This document shows, one piece after another, positions 46,822 to 60,910 of a DNA stretch of 64,000 nucleotides. The notes under the pieces are model-generated. The model did not search any database. It saw nothing but the letters and a program-made list of their open reading frames with translations, and was not told the DNA's origin. The stretch comes from Stictocephala bisonia. Lineage: Eukaryota; Arthropoda; Insecta; Hemiptera; Membracidae. The stretch spans positions 124,001 to 188,000 of the forward strand of contig JAQJVL010000111.1 of the NCBI GenBank assembly GCA_035578905.1, written 5' to 3'. The translations under genes were made by a program, and so were the position numbers. Each line of letters starts with the position of its first letter. Positions within the stretch are counted from its first letter, which is position 1.

Positions 46822-49250
46822 TATGAGTAAGTGGCTTTGTTTCCCTGAAATTTCGCTATTAGTTCAGGAGGGTTTGCAAAATGCAACTCTCTCGTATCCA
46901 CATAGCTAAAAAATCGCATGTAAGCTTATCAGTTAATGGTTTTCATCACCTACAATGTCCGTGATCTGTCCAGGAGGACCGAGTGTTCTGCGTGAAAACA
47001 AGATAACGTACTATAGTACTTAAGATGCCACCCCATCAGTTAGTAGCTTTGTTCCCCTACAATGTCCGTGATCAGTTCGGGAGGACCGAGTGTTCTGCGT
47101 GAATACAAGATAACGTACTATAGTACTTAAGATGCCACCCCATCAGTTAGTAGCTTTGTTCCCCTACAATGTCCGTGATCAGTCCAGGAGGACCGAGCGT
47201 TCTGCATGAATACAAGATAACGTACTATAGTACTTGAGATGCCATCCCATCAGTTAGTAGCTTTGTTCCCCTACAATGTTCGTGATCAGTCCAGGACGAA
47301 GCGTTCTGCGTGAATACAAGATAACGTACTATAGTACTTGAGATGCCACCCCATCAGTTAGTGGCTTTGTTCCCCTACAATGTCCGTGATCAGTCCAGGA
47401 GGACCGAGCATTCTGCGTGTTTGCAGGATAACGTACTATAGTACTTGAGATGCCACCCCATCAGTTAGTAGCTTTGTTCCCCTACAATGTTCGTGATCAG
47501 TCCAGGAGGACCGAGTGTTCTGCGTGAATACAAGATAACGTACTATAGTACTTGAGATGCCACCCCATCAGTTAGTGGCTTTGTTCCCCTACAATGTCCG
47601 TGATCAGTCCAGGAGGACCGAGCGTTCTGCATGAATACAAGATAACGTACTATAGTACTTAAGATGCCACCCCATCAGTTAGTGGCTTTGTTCCCCTACA
47701 ATGTCCGTGATCAGTCCAGGAGGACCGAGCGTTCTGCATGAATACAAGATAACGTACTATAGTACTTAAGATGCCACCCCATCAGTTAGTAGCTTTGTTC
47801 CCCTACAATGTTCGTGATCAGTCCAGGAGGACCGAGCGTTCTGCGTGAATAAAAGATAACGTACTATAGTACTTAAGATGCCACCCCATCAGTTAGTAGC
47901 TTTGTTCCCCTACAATGTCCGTGATCAGTTCGGGAGGACCGAGTGTTCTGCGTGAATACAAGATAACGTACTATAGTACTTAAGATGCCACCCCATCAGT
48001 TAGTAGCTTTGTTCCCCTACAATGTCCGTGATCAGTTTGGGAGGACCGAGTGTTCTGCGTGAATACAAGATAACGTACTATAGTACTTAAGATGCCACCC
48101 CATCAGTTAGTAGCTTTGTTCCCCTACAATGTCCGTGATCAGTCCAGGAGGACCGAGCGTTCTGCGTGAATACAAGATAACGTACTATAGTACTTAAGAT
48201 GCCACCCCATCAGTTAGTAGCTTTGTTCCCCTACAATGTTCGTGATCAGTCCAGGACGAAGCGTTCTGCGTGAATACAAGATAACGTACTATAGTACTGG
48301 CGATGCCACCCTATCAGTTAGTAGCTTTGTTCCCCTACAATGTTCGTGCAGTCCAGGAGGACCGAGCGTTCTGCATGAATACAAGATAACGTACAATAGT
48401 ACTTAAGATGCCACCCCATCAGTTAGTGGCTTTGTTCCCCTACAATGTCCGTGATCAGTCCAGGAGGACCGAGTGTTCTGCGTGAATACAAGATAACGTA
48501 CTATAGTACTTGAGATGCCACCCCATCAGTTAGTGGCTTTGTTCCCCTACAATGTCCGTGATCAGTCCAGGAGGACCGAGCATTCTGCGTGTTTGCAGGA
48601 TAACGTACTATAGTACTTGAGATGCCACCCCATCAGTTAGTAGCTTTGTTCCCCTACAATGTTCGTGATCAGTCCAGGAGGACCGAGCGTTCTGCATGAA
48701 TACAAGATAACGTACTATAGTACTTAAGATGCCACCCCATCAGTTAGTGGCTTTGTTCCCCTACAATGTCCGTGATCAGTCCAGGAGGACCGAGCGTTCT
48801 GCATGAATACAAGATAACGTACTATAGTACTTAAGATGCCACCCCATCAGTTAGTGGCTTTGTTCCCCTACAATGTTCGTGATCAGTCCAGGAGGACCGA
48901 GCGTTCTGCATGAATACAAGATAACGTACTATATTACTGAAGATGCCACCCCATCAGTTAGTGGCTTTGTTCCCCTACAATGTCCGTGATCAGTCCAGGC
49001 AGACCGAGAATTCTGCATGAATACAAGATAACGTACTATAGTACTTGAGATGCCACCCCATCAGTTAGTGGCTTTGTACCCCTACAATGTTCGTGATCAG
49101 TCCAGTAGGACCAAGCATTCTGCGTGTTTGCAGGATAACGCACTATAGTACTTGCGATGCCACCCCATCAGTTAGTGGCTTTGTTCCCCTACAATATCCG
49201 TGATCAGTCCGGGAGGGTCGAGTATTCTGCGTGACCACAAGACTATCGTA
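46822..49250 (+). repeat. 107-bp satellite array (about 22 units)
   Basis: Units are anchored on gatgccaccccatcagttag at 47024, 47131, 47238, 47342, 47449 and onward. The unit includes aatgtccgtgatcagtccag, gaggaccgagcgttctgc and the perfect palindrome gtactatagtac. A degenerate first unit spans about 46822-46928. Variant units recur at distance: the 104-bp form with ccaggacgaagcg at about 47292 and 48252 (nine units apart), and the gtgtttgcagg form at about 47418, 48592 and 49127. It is non-coding. Confidence 0.97.
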
Positions 49251-50118
49251 TCTGTTTAAATATTAACTCCCCAATTGTACGGTCAGGACAGAAGGCCCTG
49301 GTTAAACAGTCTACTGTCACGACACAATTGCCACCACAACAAACATGACTGTACATACAGTCAACACAATGTATTTGATATAGTATTTGATAACATATTG
49401 ATTAAATAATTGTGATACAATGAAGACTACGCCATGTATTTTAACTAGATGATCGATGTTGACTCTTGAGCCAAATGTTCAAGTCAAATCTTTGGACAAA
49501 TCTGTTCATTAATTGGATATACCGCAGTACTAACCTTATTTTAAGGGAAATAAAGGATCTGAACTACTTGAAGGTTTTACAATGTTGACTTCTTTATTCG
49601 GGATTATATTCTGTTTGTATTGTTATCATAAGGTTGTTTGTCACCTTAGATATAAATATTAATTTAAGATTATGTAAAAACTATCGATCAAGTTCAAATA
49701 ATTATAACAAGTATCTAGAAAGCATCTTGTTGTTATTGTTAATTATTAGGGTATCAATTTAATTTATTTATATATTTGGAAATGGAGGACAAATATAATT
49801 GTGATAGAGTTCGCTTTTGTTAGATTTTAAAAGTAGTAAAAATAGTCATTTAGTCAGCAGGACGAGTATTGAGAATTGGGCAACACGTTGCTTAGGGTTC
49901 GAATAATAGGCATAGGTTTAGATAACTAATTCGTTAAATGGAGACTTTAAAAAGTTGCAAATGACCAACATGGGAGGTTTTACGATATGCTCGGGTTCGT
50001 GGATGAGAGGGGAAAATATTTCTGCTCGTGAGTGGACCAGGATCTGTTAGATGACATTGATTGCTTTCTTTCTACTTAAATTTACCAAATATTCCGTAGA
50101 GGTGTTACAGCAAGATGG
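49251..50118. other. AT-rich intergenic sequence, no gene seen
   Basis: No coding frame or repeat boundary was recognised. Confidence 0.6.
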
Positions 50119-50188
50119 CGGTATCAAGCAACATCGAGCGTGACTGTTCCTTGGATGGGTGACCGATGAGGGATCCCGTTTCGCCAAC
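50119..50188 (+). mobile_element. 5S rRNA-like fragment (5S-derived SINE or pseudogene)
   Basis: The stretch tcaagcaacatcgagcg...ccttggatgggtgaccgatg...gggatcccgtt resembles the internal promoter half of eukaryotic 5S rRNA: box A (agcaac-tcg-gcg), intermediate element and box C (ggatgggtgacc-...gg-a). The 5' half of 5S is absent. SINE3-type elements start with 5S sequence, so this could be the head of such a SINE. Confidence 0.55.
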
Positions 50189-50984
50189 ATGATCACTGTT
50201 GGGCCATCCCTTATTTACATCTCGCAAACAATTTAATTAATTATTATTTCATGGTTTATGGTTGTCAGGTTACGTGTTGGAGAGGGCTTCTCAGCTTAGT
50301 TTTACTTGGTAAAATAAAAATAAGACCTTCCTTAACTTTTTAATACAAATTTGTTTACTTATTTATTATTATTTTATCGTTTTCCAAGTTCCACACACGA
50401 TAACGGGATATAGAGTAATATTACATCCAGTGGTTCTGTCAAGGTAATATATTTATTCACGTAATAAGCATTGTGTTACAGAATGTTGATCAAGCAATTA
50501 AAGTGCTCCCCGATGAGTAGCCTTACGAGTGATGCTGTAATAATTGCCGTACATTTCCTATATGAAATGTACTTGGTTCTATAGATCTCTGCTAATGAAA
50601 ATAGACTAAATGTCACTGGTTATAAATGTGTTCATTTGTTAGTTTACTTAACTCTTTATGAGCTTTCTTGTGTTTTTATTATTATTTATTATTTCTTGTG
50701 TTTTCTTGCTAGATAATTTTTGTTCTTTATAAAGGTATTTTTACGTATATTAGAGATCTACGAAACATAATTCATGAGATAAATAACTTTATACTATCGT
50801 AAGGGAGTTAAAACTACCGTAAATTTTTCCGTTCTATTGAGGTTTACAGACGAATTTATTCATAATTCTTTAATCAATTTTATTTTATGAGGGATAGTCA
50901 TAAATTGGGTTAAAAATCATTGTGAAGACAATTTAAGTTGTTCTTTGATTGTCTCCCCAGTAAGATTCTATCAGTGTGAAAAAC
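50189..50984. other. AT-rich intergenic sequence, no gene seen
   Basis: Nothing was recognised beyond a possible body of the 5S-derived element up to about 50215. Confidence 0.6.
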
Positions 50985-51150
50985 TGTGACAAACGCCTCA
51001 GCAACCACACCCTCTCAGTGTTCTTTCCCTAGCAGTCGTTTTTTTAACGGTCATCAATAAAAATGAGGCAGCTCTTTTTACTCCATCCTGGAAACCCGTA
51101 GTCGTTCGTTCTTCCCCTGCGATAAGGAAACCCGATTGGTTGATTGTATG
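50985..51150 (+). repeat. Dispersed repeat D, copy 2
   Basis: This aligns with 32535-32700: cagcaaccacaccctctcag, ggtcatcaataaa and cctgcgataagga in the same order. Confidence 0.5.
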
Positions 51151-52068
51151 GATGGTGTCAAGTCATTCAGACTTACCCTCATTCTTCAAGAATTTAATGA
51201 TGTTGTTTCTTTATTTGCAAAACGTATCAATGGAAAATCAAGAAATACGAAAGTCAAGTGTTTATTTTGATACTGGCTAAAAAGATATCCAGCAAAAATA
51301 CAATCGTTAACAGAAAAACATCGGCTGGAAAAGTGAACCAATGAATGAGCTCAATTTGCTACAGTTTATTTAACCAAATTTTCACGAAATATTTTGTTTC
51401 TATTTCAATTTTTACCATCAAACACGCATATTCTATAAATTATTAATATAAAACAAAAATATCAAAAAGCACTGAAAACTCTTAGTTTGAAAATATATTG
51501 AAAATTTTGTCTCACGTTTAGTTGATTGTCTTTGAACAAAGTTACAATTCAATTCCCATTCAAATCGATCAATTTTGAACTTCACTTTAACAAAGATTGC
51601 ACCACTCCTCCACTTGCATTTTAGTAATGTTAACACAAAATACTACTACATGGGATTTGTGGTAATGTGTATCAACCTGCTTTTTATAGTTTAAAATAGT
51701 TCGTTGTACAGTCGAAACCAACTAACATGACATTAATTTGATAGAATTTATAGCAATAACACAACGCCTAACTATCAATTTGTTATTAACTAAGCATCAG
51801 TAATTGTCCTTTTATCAAATCAAAGTTATGACTGTAATATTAATTATTTTTCTGAAATAGCTTTACAATAAAGCCGATCTTCCAATGATTGTGTTACTTT
51901 TATTATGCTCAACAAAATTAAGAGCTACCACTAAAATTGTAAATAAATGAGACAATAAAGAGATAAATAAAGAGACACAGAACATCTGTTGACTTGTTAT
52001 TGGTGTTTATTATAAAACCTATTGAACAACGAATATCTCTAGGCATATGTCGTACAATAAACTTCGAC
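51151..52068. other. AT-rich intergenic sequence, no gene seen
   Basis: The minus-strand frame at 51433-51636 has no domain. Confidence 0.6.
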
Positions 52069-52977
52069 TGAACAATGAAAGCTTTACTGAATTACAATCA
52101 GCGGACAATAGCATTTTGAACGGAGAACAGTGAACTTCGACTGAACAATGAAAGCTTTACAGAATTACAATCAGTGGACAATAGCATTTTGAGCGGAGAA
52201 TAGTGAAATTCGACTGAACAATGAAAGCTTTACTGAATTACAATCAGCGGACAACAGCATTTTGAACGGAGAACAGTGAAATTCGACTGAACAATGAAAG
52301 CTTTACAGAATTACAATCAGCGGACAGTAGCATTTTGAACGGAGAACAAGTGAACTTCGACTGAACAATGAAAGCTTTACTGAATTACAATCAGCGGACA
52401 GTAGCATTTTGAACGGAGAACAAGTGAACTTCACAGCATTTTGAACGGAGAACAGTGAAATTCGACTGAACAATGAAAGCTTTACAGAATTACAATCAGC
52501 GGACAGTAGCATTTTGAACGGAGAACAAGTGAACTTCGACTGAACAATGAAAGCTTTACTGAATTACAATCAGCGGACAGTAGCATTTTGAACGGAGAAC
52601 AAGTGAACTTCAACTGAACAATAAAAGCTTTACTGAATTACAATCAGCGGACAATAGCATTTTGAACGGGGAACAGTGAACTTCGACTGAACAATGAAAG
52701 CTTTTCTGAATTACAATCAGTGGACAATAGCATTTTGAACGGCGAACAGTGAACTTCGACTGAACAATGAAAGCTTTACTGAATTAAAATCAGCGGACAA
52801 TAGCATTTTGAACGGGGAACAGTGAACTTCGACTGAACAATGAAAGCTTTACTGAATTACAATCAGCGGACAATAGCATTTTGAACGGAGAAAAGTGAAC
52901 TTCGACTGAACAATGAAAGCTTTACTGAATTACCATCAGCGGACAATAGCATTTAGAACGGAGAACAGTGAACTTCG
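52069..52977 (+). repeat. 73-bp tandem array (about 12 units)
   Basis: The unit runs gaacttcgactgaacaatga, aagctttactgaattacaat, cagcggacaatagcattttg, aacggagaacagt. Some units are 74 bp (gaacaagtg). One rearranged junction near 52432 joins gaacttc directly to acagcattttg, deleting about 49 bp. Confidence 0.96.
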
Positions 52978-53094
52978 CTAACAATAACTAATAAACAATG
53001 AACTTTAGTTTTAATAAACTTCAGTCATCTGGAGATTGAGGATTGTAACAAGTCCAAAAATCAGAGACTTTGTGCTTGCGTTAGAATATTGTCC

Positions 53095-53220
53095 TTGACA
53101 GGAACTGTTGTCATTAATATTTACCTTGTACTACTACTGGTTTTACCCCTTGCCCTGTGTCAATAAGTTCCCCACATAGATTTAATAATCCTTGGGAAAT
53201 GGGCAGAGTTAAGGTTAAAT
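53095..53220 (+). mobile_element. SINE family B, copy 2 (5'-truncated)
   Basis: This aligns with the body of 60911-61080: gacaggaactgttgtcatta, actggttttaccccttgccc, gtgtcaataagttcccca and gggcagagttaaggtta. The tRNA-like head is absent. Confidence 0.75.
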
Positions 53221-53377
53221 AGTTATCCTCTTGTTATCAAAACAGATACTTAATAAGCAATTCACTTTATTTATATAGCTTAACAAGTATCGCTGATTCT
53301 CTTTTACCTTTTATATATGTATAAATATAACTGTATAATATGTATTTTATTATATATTCTGTAATTCGTAGGTTCTA

Positions 53378-56300
53378 ATGCATTGTACGATGTGAACAGT
53401 CTGTAGTACTAGGCGAGTTCCCCTGGTGACGTTCAAACAATGGTAGATACACACAATACTCAATGCACCCATGTACAAACAATACATTGTACGATGTGAA
53501 CAGTCTGTAGTACTAGGCGAGTTCCCCAGGTGACGTTCAAACAATGGTAGATACACACAATACTCAATGCTCCCATGTACAAACAATACATTGTACGATG
53601 TGAACAGTCTGTAGTACTAGGCGAGTTTCCCAGGTGACGTTCAAACAATGGTAGATACACACAATACTCAATGCACCCATGTACAAACAATACATTGTAC
53701 GATGTGAACAGTCTGTAGTACTAGGCGAGTTCCCCAGGTGACGTTCAAAGAATGGTAGATACATACAATACTCAATGCTCCCATGTACAAACAATACATT
53801 GTACGATGTGAACAGTCTGTAGTACTAGGCAAGTTCCCCTGGTGACGTTCAAACAATGGTAGATACACACAATACTCAATGCTCCCATGTACAAACAATA
53901 CATTGTACGATGTGAACAGTCTGTAGTACTAGGCGAGTTCCCCAGGTGACGTTCAAACAATGGTAGATACATACAATACTCAATGCTCCCATGTACAAAC
54001 AATACATTGTACGATGTGAACAGTCTGTAGTACTAGGCGAGTTCCCCAGGTGACGTTCAAACAATGGTAGATACATACAATACTCAATGCTCCCATGTAC
54101 AAACAATACATTGTACGATGTGAACAGTCTGTAGTACTAGGCGAGTTCCCCAGGTGACGTTCAAACAATGGTAGATACATACAATACTCAATGCTCCCAT
54201 GTACAAACAATACATTGTACGATGTGAACAGTCTGTAGTACTAGGCGAGTTCCCCAGGTGACGTTCAAACAATGGTAGATACACACAATACTCAATGCAC
54301 CCATGTACAAACAATACATTGTACAAAGTGAACAGTCTGTAGTACTTGGCTAGTTCCCCAGGTGACGTTCAAACAATGGTAGATACACACAATACTCAAT
54401 GCACCCATGTACAAACAATACATTGTACGATGTGAACAGTCTGTAGTACTAGGCGAGTTCCCCAGGTGACGTTCAAACAATGGTAGATACATACAATACT
54501 CAATGCACCCATGTACAAAAAATACATTGTACGATGTGAACAGTCTGTAGTACTAGGCGAGTTCCCCAGGTGACGTTCAAACAATGGTAGATACATACAA
54601 TACTCAATGCTCCCATGTACAAACAATACCTTGTACGATGTGAACAGTCCGTAGTACTAGGCGAGTTCCCCAGGTGACGTTCAAACAATGGTAGATACAT
54701 ACAATACTCAATGCTCCCATGTACAAACAATACATTGTACGATGTGAACAGTCTGTAGTACTAGGCGAGTTCCCCTGGTGACGTTCAAACAATGGTAGAT
54801 ACACACAATACTCAATGCTCCCATGTACAAACAATACATTGTACGATGTGAACAGTCTGTAGTACTAGGCGAGTTCCCCTGGTGACGTTCAAACAATGGT
54901 AGATACACACAATACTCAATGCTCCCATGTACAAACAATACATTGTACGATGTGAACAGTCTGTAGTACTAGGCGAGTTCCCCTGGTAACGTTCAAACAA
55001 TGGTAGATACATACAATACGGTACTCAATGCTCCCATGTACAAACAATACATTGTACGATGTGAACAGTCTGTAGTACTAGGCGAGTTCCCCAGGTGACG
55101 TTCAAACAATGGTAGATACACACAATACTCAATGCTCCCATGTACAAACAATACATTGTACGATGTGAACAGTCTGTAGTACTAGGCGAGTTCCCCAGGT
55201 GACGTTCAAACAATGGTAGATACACACAATACTCAATGCTCCCATGTACAAACAATACATTGTACGATGTAAACAGTCTGTAGTACTAGGCGAGTTCCCC
55301 AGGTGACGTTCAAACAATGGTAGATACACACAATACTCAATGCTCCCATGTACAAACAATACATTGTACGATGTAAAAAGTCTGTAGTACTAGGCGAGTT
55401 CCCCAGGTGACGTTCAAACAATGGTAGATACATACAATATTCAATGCTCCCATGTACAAACAATGCATTGTACGATGTAAACAGTCTGTAGTACTAGGCG
55501 AGTTCCCCTGGTGACGTTCAAACAATGGTAGATACACACAATACTCAATGCTCCCATGTACAAACAATACATTGTACGATGTAAACAGTCTGTAGTACTA
55601 GGCGAGTTCCCCAGGTGACGTTCAAACAATGGTAGATACATACAATATTCAATGCTCCCATGTACAAACAATGCATTGTACGATGTAAACAGCCTGTAGT
55701 ACTAGGCGAGTTCCCCTGGTGACGTTCAAACAATGGTAGATACACACAATACTCAATGCTCCCATGTACAAACAATACATTGTACGATGTAAACAGTCTG
55801 TAGTACTAGGCGAGTTCCCCAGGTGACGTTCAAACAATGGTAGATACACACAATACTCAATGCTCCCATGTACAAACAATACATTGTACGATGTAAACAG
55901 TCTGTAGTACTAGGCGAGTTCCCCTGGTGACGTTCAAACAATGGTAGATACACACAATACTCAATGCTCCCATGTACAAACAATGCATTGTACGATGTGA
56001 ACAGTCCGTAGTACTAGGCGAGTTCCCCTGGTGACGTTCAAACAATGGTAGATACACACAATACTCAATGCTCCCATGTACAAACAATACATTGTACGAT
56101 GTAAACAGTCTGTAGTACTAGGCGAGTTCCCCAGGTGACGTTCAAACAATGGTAGATACATACAATATTCAATGCTCCCATGTACAAACAATGCATTGTA
56201 CGATGTAAACAGTCTGTAGTACTAGGCGAGTTCCCCTGGTGACGTTCAAACAATGGTAGATACACACAATACTCAATGCTCCCATGTACAAACAATACAT

Positions 56301-57861
56301 TGTACGATGTAAACAGTCTGTAGTACTAGGCGAGTTCCCCAGGTGACGTTCAAACAATGGTAGATACATACAATACTCAATGCTCCCATGTACAAACAAT
56401 AGATTGTACGATGTGAACAGTCCGTACTACTAGGCGAGTTCCCCAGGTGACGTTCAAACAATGGTAGATACATACAATACTCAATGCTCCCATGTACAAA
56501 CAATACATTGTACGATGTGAACAGTCTGTAGTACTAGGCGAGTTCCCCAGGTGACGTTCAAACAATGGTAGATACATACAATACTCAATGCTCCCATGTA
56601 CAAACAATACATTGTACGATGTGAACAGTCCGTACTACTAGGTGAGTTCCCCAGGTGACGTTCAAACAATGGTAGGTACATACAATACTCAATGCTCCCA
56701 TGTACAAACAATACATTGTACGATGTGAACAGTCTGTAGTACTAGGCGAGTTCCCCAGGTGACGTTCAAACAATGGTAGATACATACAATACTCAATGCA
56801 CCCATGTACAAACAATACATTGTACGATGTGAACAGTCTGTAGTACTAGGCGAGTTCCCCTGGTGACGTTCAAACAATGGTAGATACATACAATACTCAA
56901 TGCACCCATGTACAAACACTACATTGTACGATGTGAACAGTCTGTAGTACTAGGCGAGTTCCCCAGGTGACGTTCAAACAATGGTAGATACACACAATAC
57001 TCAATGCTCCCATGTACAAACACTACATTGTACGATGTGAACAGTCTGTAGTACTAGGCGAGTTCCCCAGGTGACGTTCAAACAATGGTAGATACATACA
57101 ATACTCAATGCACCCATGTACAAACAATACATTGTACGATGTGAACAGTCTGTAGTACTAGGCGAGTTCCCCAGGTGACGTTCAAACAATGGTAGATACA
57201 TACAATACTCAATGCTCCCATGTACAAACACTACATTGTACGATGTGAACATTCTGTAGTACTAGGCGAGTTCCCCTGGTGACGTTCAAACAATGGTAGA
57301 TACATACAATACTCAATGCACCCATGTACAAACAATACATTGTACGATGTGAACAGTCTGTAGTACTAGGCGAGTTCCCCAGGTGACGTTCAAACAATGG
57401 TAGATACATACAATACTCAATGCTCCCATGTACAAACACTACATTGTACGATGTGAACAGTCTGTAGTACTAGGCGAGTTCCCCAGGTGACGTTCAAACA
57501 ATGGTAGATACATACAATACTCAATGCTCCCATGTACAAACAATACATTGTACGATGTGAACAGTCTGTATTACTAGGCGAGTTCCCCTGGTGACGTTCA
57601 AACAATGGTAGATACATACAATACTCAATGCTCCCATGTACAAACACTACATTGTACGATGTGAACAGTCTGTAGTACTAGGCGAGTTCCCATGGTGACG
57701 TTCAAACAATGGTAGATACACACAATACTCAATGCTCCCATGTACAAACACTACATTGTACGATGTGAACAGTCTGTAGTACTAGGCGAGTTCCCCAGGT
57801 GACGTTCAAACAATGGTAGATACATACAATACTCAATGCACCCATGTACAAACACTACATT
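53378..57861 (-). repeat. 104-bp satellite, array 1 (about 43 units)
   Basis: The unit is about 104 bp: cattgtacgatgtgaacagt, ctgtagtactaggcgagttc, cccaggtgacgttcaaacaa, tggtagatacacacaatact, caatgctcccatgtacaaac plus the joint. Units are near-identical, with recurrent diagnostic variants (ccctggtg/cccaggtg; gatgtaaac; aatgcattg; aacactac). Between about 55340 and 56300 the variants alternate in pairs, giving a 208-bp dimer. Each unit has three GTAC sites. About 36 overlapping minus-strand frames of 66-83 codons, spaced by 104 bp, are artefacts. Confidence 0.98.
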
Positions 57862-58559
57862 CCTGACCATATAGATATCTAGATTGTATTAATTGAATTT
57901 TGATCATTAGTAATTTGACCACATTACAAAATAGCAATTCTAATGGAGGCAGATTTTTATTTTAATTTAATTGCCTATGAAGAACTGTTATAATACTTTC
58001 GAGAAGCGAATTACATACTTACAAAGGTGTAGAACACAATGCTTTATTATTCTTATTATTCTTTTTAAATTTATTTTTATACAACATTTTTTTAGTTACT
58101 CGTACTTTGGTGTAAAAATAGTAAATTTACCACTAAATTCTACAAATTTAAATTTTTAAAAATAATTTAAGTTAAACTGAACATTCAATTTAAATTCAAA
58201 TCGAGGTTAGTGCTTTTAACATAGAGTTCAAAGATGTTTTAGGAACCTCATTGTATATAGTGTGCTTTATACCATAACTAAGGTGGGTTTAAAAGCTGTC
58301 ATAAAAGTAATTTGTGTATGTCACGATAAATGTTGATAAATGATAATAATATAATTATTTGCAGGACAAATATTAGTTTCAAATTATCCAATAACTCAAT
58401 AATAACTCAATAACTCGTTTATTTAGCCAAGAGACAATTACATGCATTAGCCATGTCAATATAAACTTAAATCTAAATATATAAAATTATACAGTCGAAT
58501 GAATCATAAAAAATTTTAAATTAACATCATACTTAAAGAGTAAAATGAAAGTTGTCTCT
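57862..58559. other. AT-rich spacer, no gene seen
   Basis: The short frame at 57971-58159 has no domain. Confidence 0.6.
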
Positions 58560-59005
58560 TAGACAGCAAACCCATCAGTCAAACATTCCCGGACACTGTA
58601 TTAACATTTCTCAATGAGGACGCTTTTGAGCTGTTTCTTAAACGCTGCAGGGTTCGCTTCCAGCTTAAGCTTTAAAGGAAGAAGATTATAAAGCTTTATG
58701 GCACTATACAAACATTGTTTTTCAAAAAAGGTTCTTGAATGAGCTGGAGTTTTAATGGTGTAAATATTTCGAAGTAAGTATGAATGAGATTTTTAACTAT
58801 TAAATAGGTGTAAATTATTTTTAACAAAGGTCAGTGTTTCTCATATGTAAATTGAGGGAAAAGTTAAAATTCTTGATGAGCGGAATGCGTTTTTGCAAGA
58901 CTGTCGGTAATCCAAACCATGAATCACTCGAACAGCCTTTTTTTGAAGACGAAGTACAAACAAAGTTCTTACGAAACTCTGTTTGTACCAACCAAGAAAA
59001 TCACT
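58560..59005 (-). pseudogene. LINE (Jockey/CR1-like) ORF2 C-terminal remnant
   Basis: On the minus strand one frame from about 59000 to 58560 reads a typical reverse-transcriptase tail. It has LRLQKKAVRVIHGLDYRQSC, FRSSRILTFPSIYI, LTFVKN, AIKLYNLLPLKLKL, and FKKQLKSVLIEKC. Three in-frame stop codons are present. The same QK-x-A-x-x-I...Y-x-x-x-C motif appears at positions 1-90. It is an old, inactive fragment; the plus-strand frame at 58834-59022 is its shadow. Confidence 0.85.
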
Positions 59006-59026
59006 TATTATATGCGCAATAATACA

Positions 59027-59420
59027 AGCATAAACTTACTGTACACGTATAGTACCATATAGGAATACATTTACTGTACACAAATCGTACCATATAGAAA
59101 TAAATTTACTGTACACATACCGTACCGTATAGAAATACATTTACTGTACACAAATCGTACCATATAGGAATACATTTACTGTACACAAATCGTACTATAT
59201 AGGAATAAGCTTACTGTACACAAATCGTACCATATAGAAATAAATTCACTGTACACATACCGTACCGTATAGAAATACATTTACTGTACACAAATCGTAC
59301 CATATAGGAATACATTTACTGTACACAAATCGTACCATATAGGAATAAGCTTACTGTACACATATCGTACCATATAGGAATAAACTTACTGTACACATAT
59401 CGTACCACATAGGAATAAGT
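59027..59420 (+). repeat. 36-bp AT-rich minisatellite (about 11 units)
   Basis: The unit is aatacatttactgtacac, aaatcgtaccatatagg. Variants (cataccgtaccgtatag; aataagcttactg) are repeated as a block of about 140 bp. It is unrelated in base composition to the GC-rich 36-bp arrays, but has the same period and a tgtac/cgtac core. Confidence 0.95.
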
Positions 59421-60910
59421 TTCATTCTATAAACATAAATATCCAACGTTTGTATGAAGGGAACTTTGTGACAAATAGATTGTAAATAGTGGCATATATA
59501 ATTTCAAAATACAATTAACTGGGAGAGTTATTTGCTGTTGTTTCAACTAATTTAGATTTAAGAAAAGTGTGATGATATAAAATAAGATCAAATTTGGAAT
59601 TTGAAAATTGCCAGAAAGATAAGGGAACGAAAAAATAATGTGTAATTATGTAATACAGAAATAGAAAGCTTAAAAAAATTAAAAAAAAATATACTAAGCA
59701 GTTAGTACCCAGCTGCTCATCAGTGAGCGAAGTTTGTGATATGGTTTAACATTCGAGTTACTTGTAATATGTTTTGCTGAACTTGTATTTCGTAGAAATT
59801 ATCTTCCTTGCAGTTCCAACTTTGTGTTTTTCTTGCAACTTTTAATTTACTAACCTCAGTGAAATATTATTTAACCCTCCCCCCTTCGCCTAAGATGCTA
59901 TTTCAAAATTAAGTAGAATTTGATTTACTAGTTCTGTTAATTTTATATAGACATTTTGGTGAAATTAAACCTTTTATCTCACCGAGGACTGGGGATATCT
60001 CTTAGTGATTATTTCTCTATTTTTTTTTTCTTATTTCATATTAAAATTAATAAATTCAAATCAGAGAACACCACGGAAAAATTAAATTGACCTACTATAC
60101 ACATATTTCAAGGCCTAGCCTAAAATTAAAAAGGCATAAAATATATATTCGTTAGTATTTTTGTCAAAACAAAAACAATTTATGGTAAAATTTAAAAGAA
60201 AAACAATACAATACTTTAAAAATAAATATTTTTTTAATGGTGAAACAGAAAAATTAAAGTCATGTTTAAAGGAAACCGTATTACAAAAATCTGTGGCTTT
60301 TAAATGTAGAATGAGATTTGAAATGTTCAATTCATTCTATTAAAAAAAATTTGTTGTAACATTTATGTAAGCAACTTAAAAGTGTACAATCGTTTACGCT
60401 TTATCCAGAGTCATGTTTCAACATTATTAATACTCCATTACTCGTTTTAACAACATTTGATATGCACATTGTTGCCATTTAGGATGATTGCAGTTACCTG
60501 TTAATATGTTATTAGAAACCCAAGGCTTTTAAAAACTGAAGTTTTAAAAAATCTCCTGAATTAGACATTGCCATAATGGTACATGAATGTGTTATAGCGT
60601 CAAATTACCACATTCGATGGCTGGGTGCTGGCATTCAAATCGATTATGATCGGCGACCGATGTAATGTAAGTATAATTTATTAGGCCTACTGTAATTTTT
60701 GTCTAAATTTTTAGTTTTTTGTTAAATTATTGTCTGAAATGTAAGATATTTAACCTTGATAAGTGGTTTCAACATGCGATTAGACGGAAAAAATGCAGCA
60801 CTATTAGAACAATGAACTATAGTTGTATAGATTCATACAAGGCCAAAAAGCAGTGAATAATGTATTCAATGTAGATAGTAAATGTTATTCCAAAGTGTTG
60901 CGTAAAATAA
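59421..60910. other. AT-rich intergenic sequence, no gene seen
   Basis: Frames on both strands at 60115-60343 overlap and are AT-driven. No domain, RNA gene or repeat edge was recognised. Confidence 0.6.

Noticed and set aside
53350..57647. Dozens of ~76-codon minus-strand frames as a gene family
   Set aside because: They overlap, are spaced by exactly 104 bp and are the satellite read in rotating frames.
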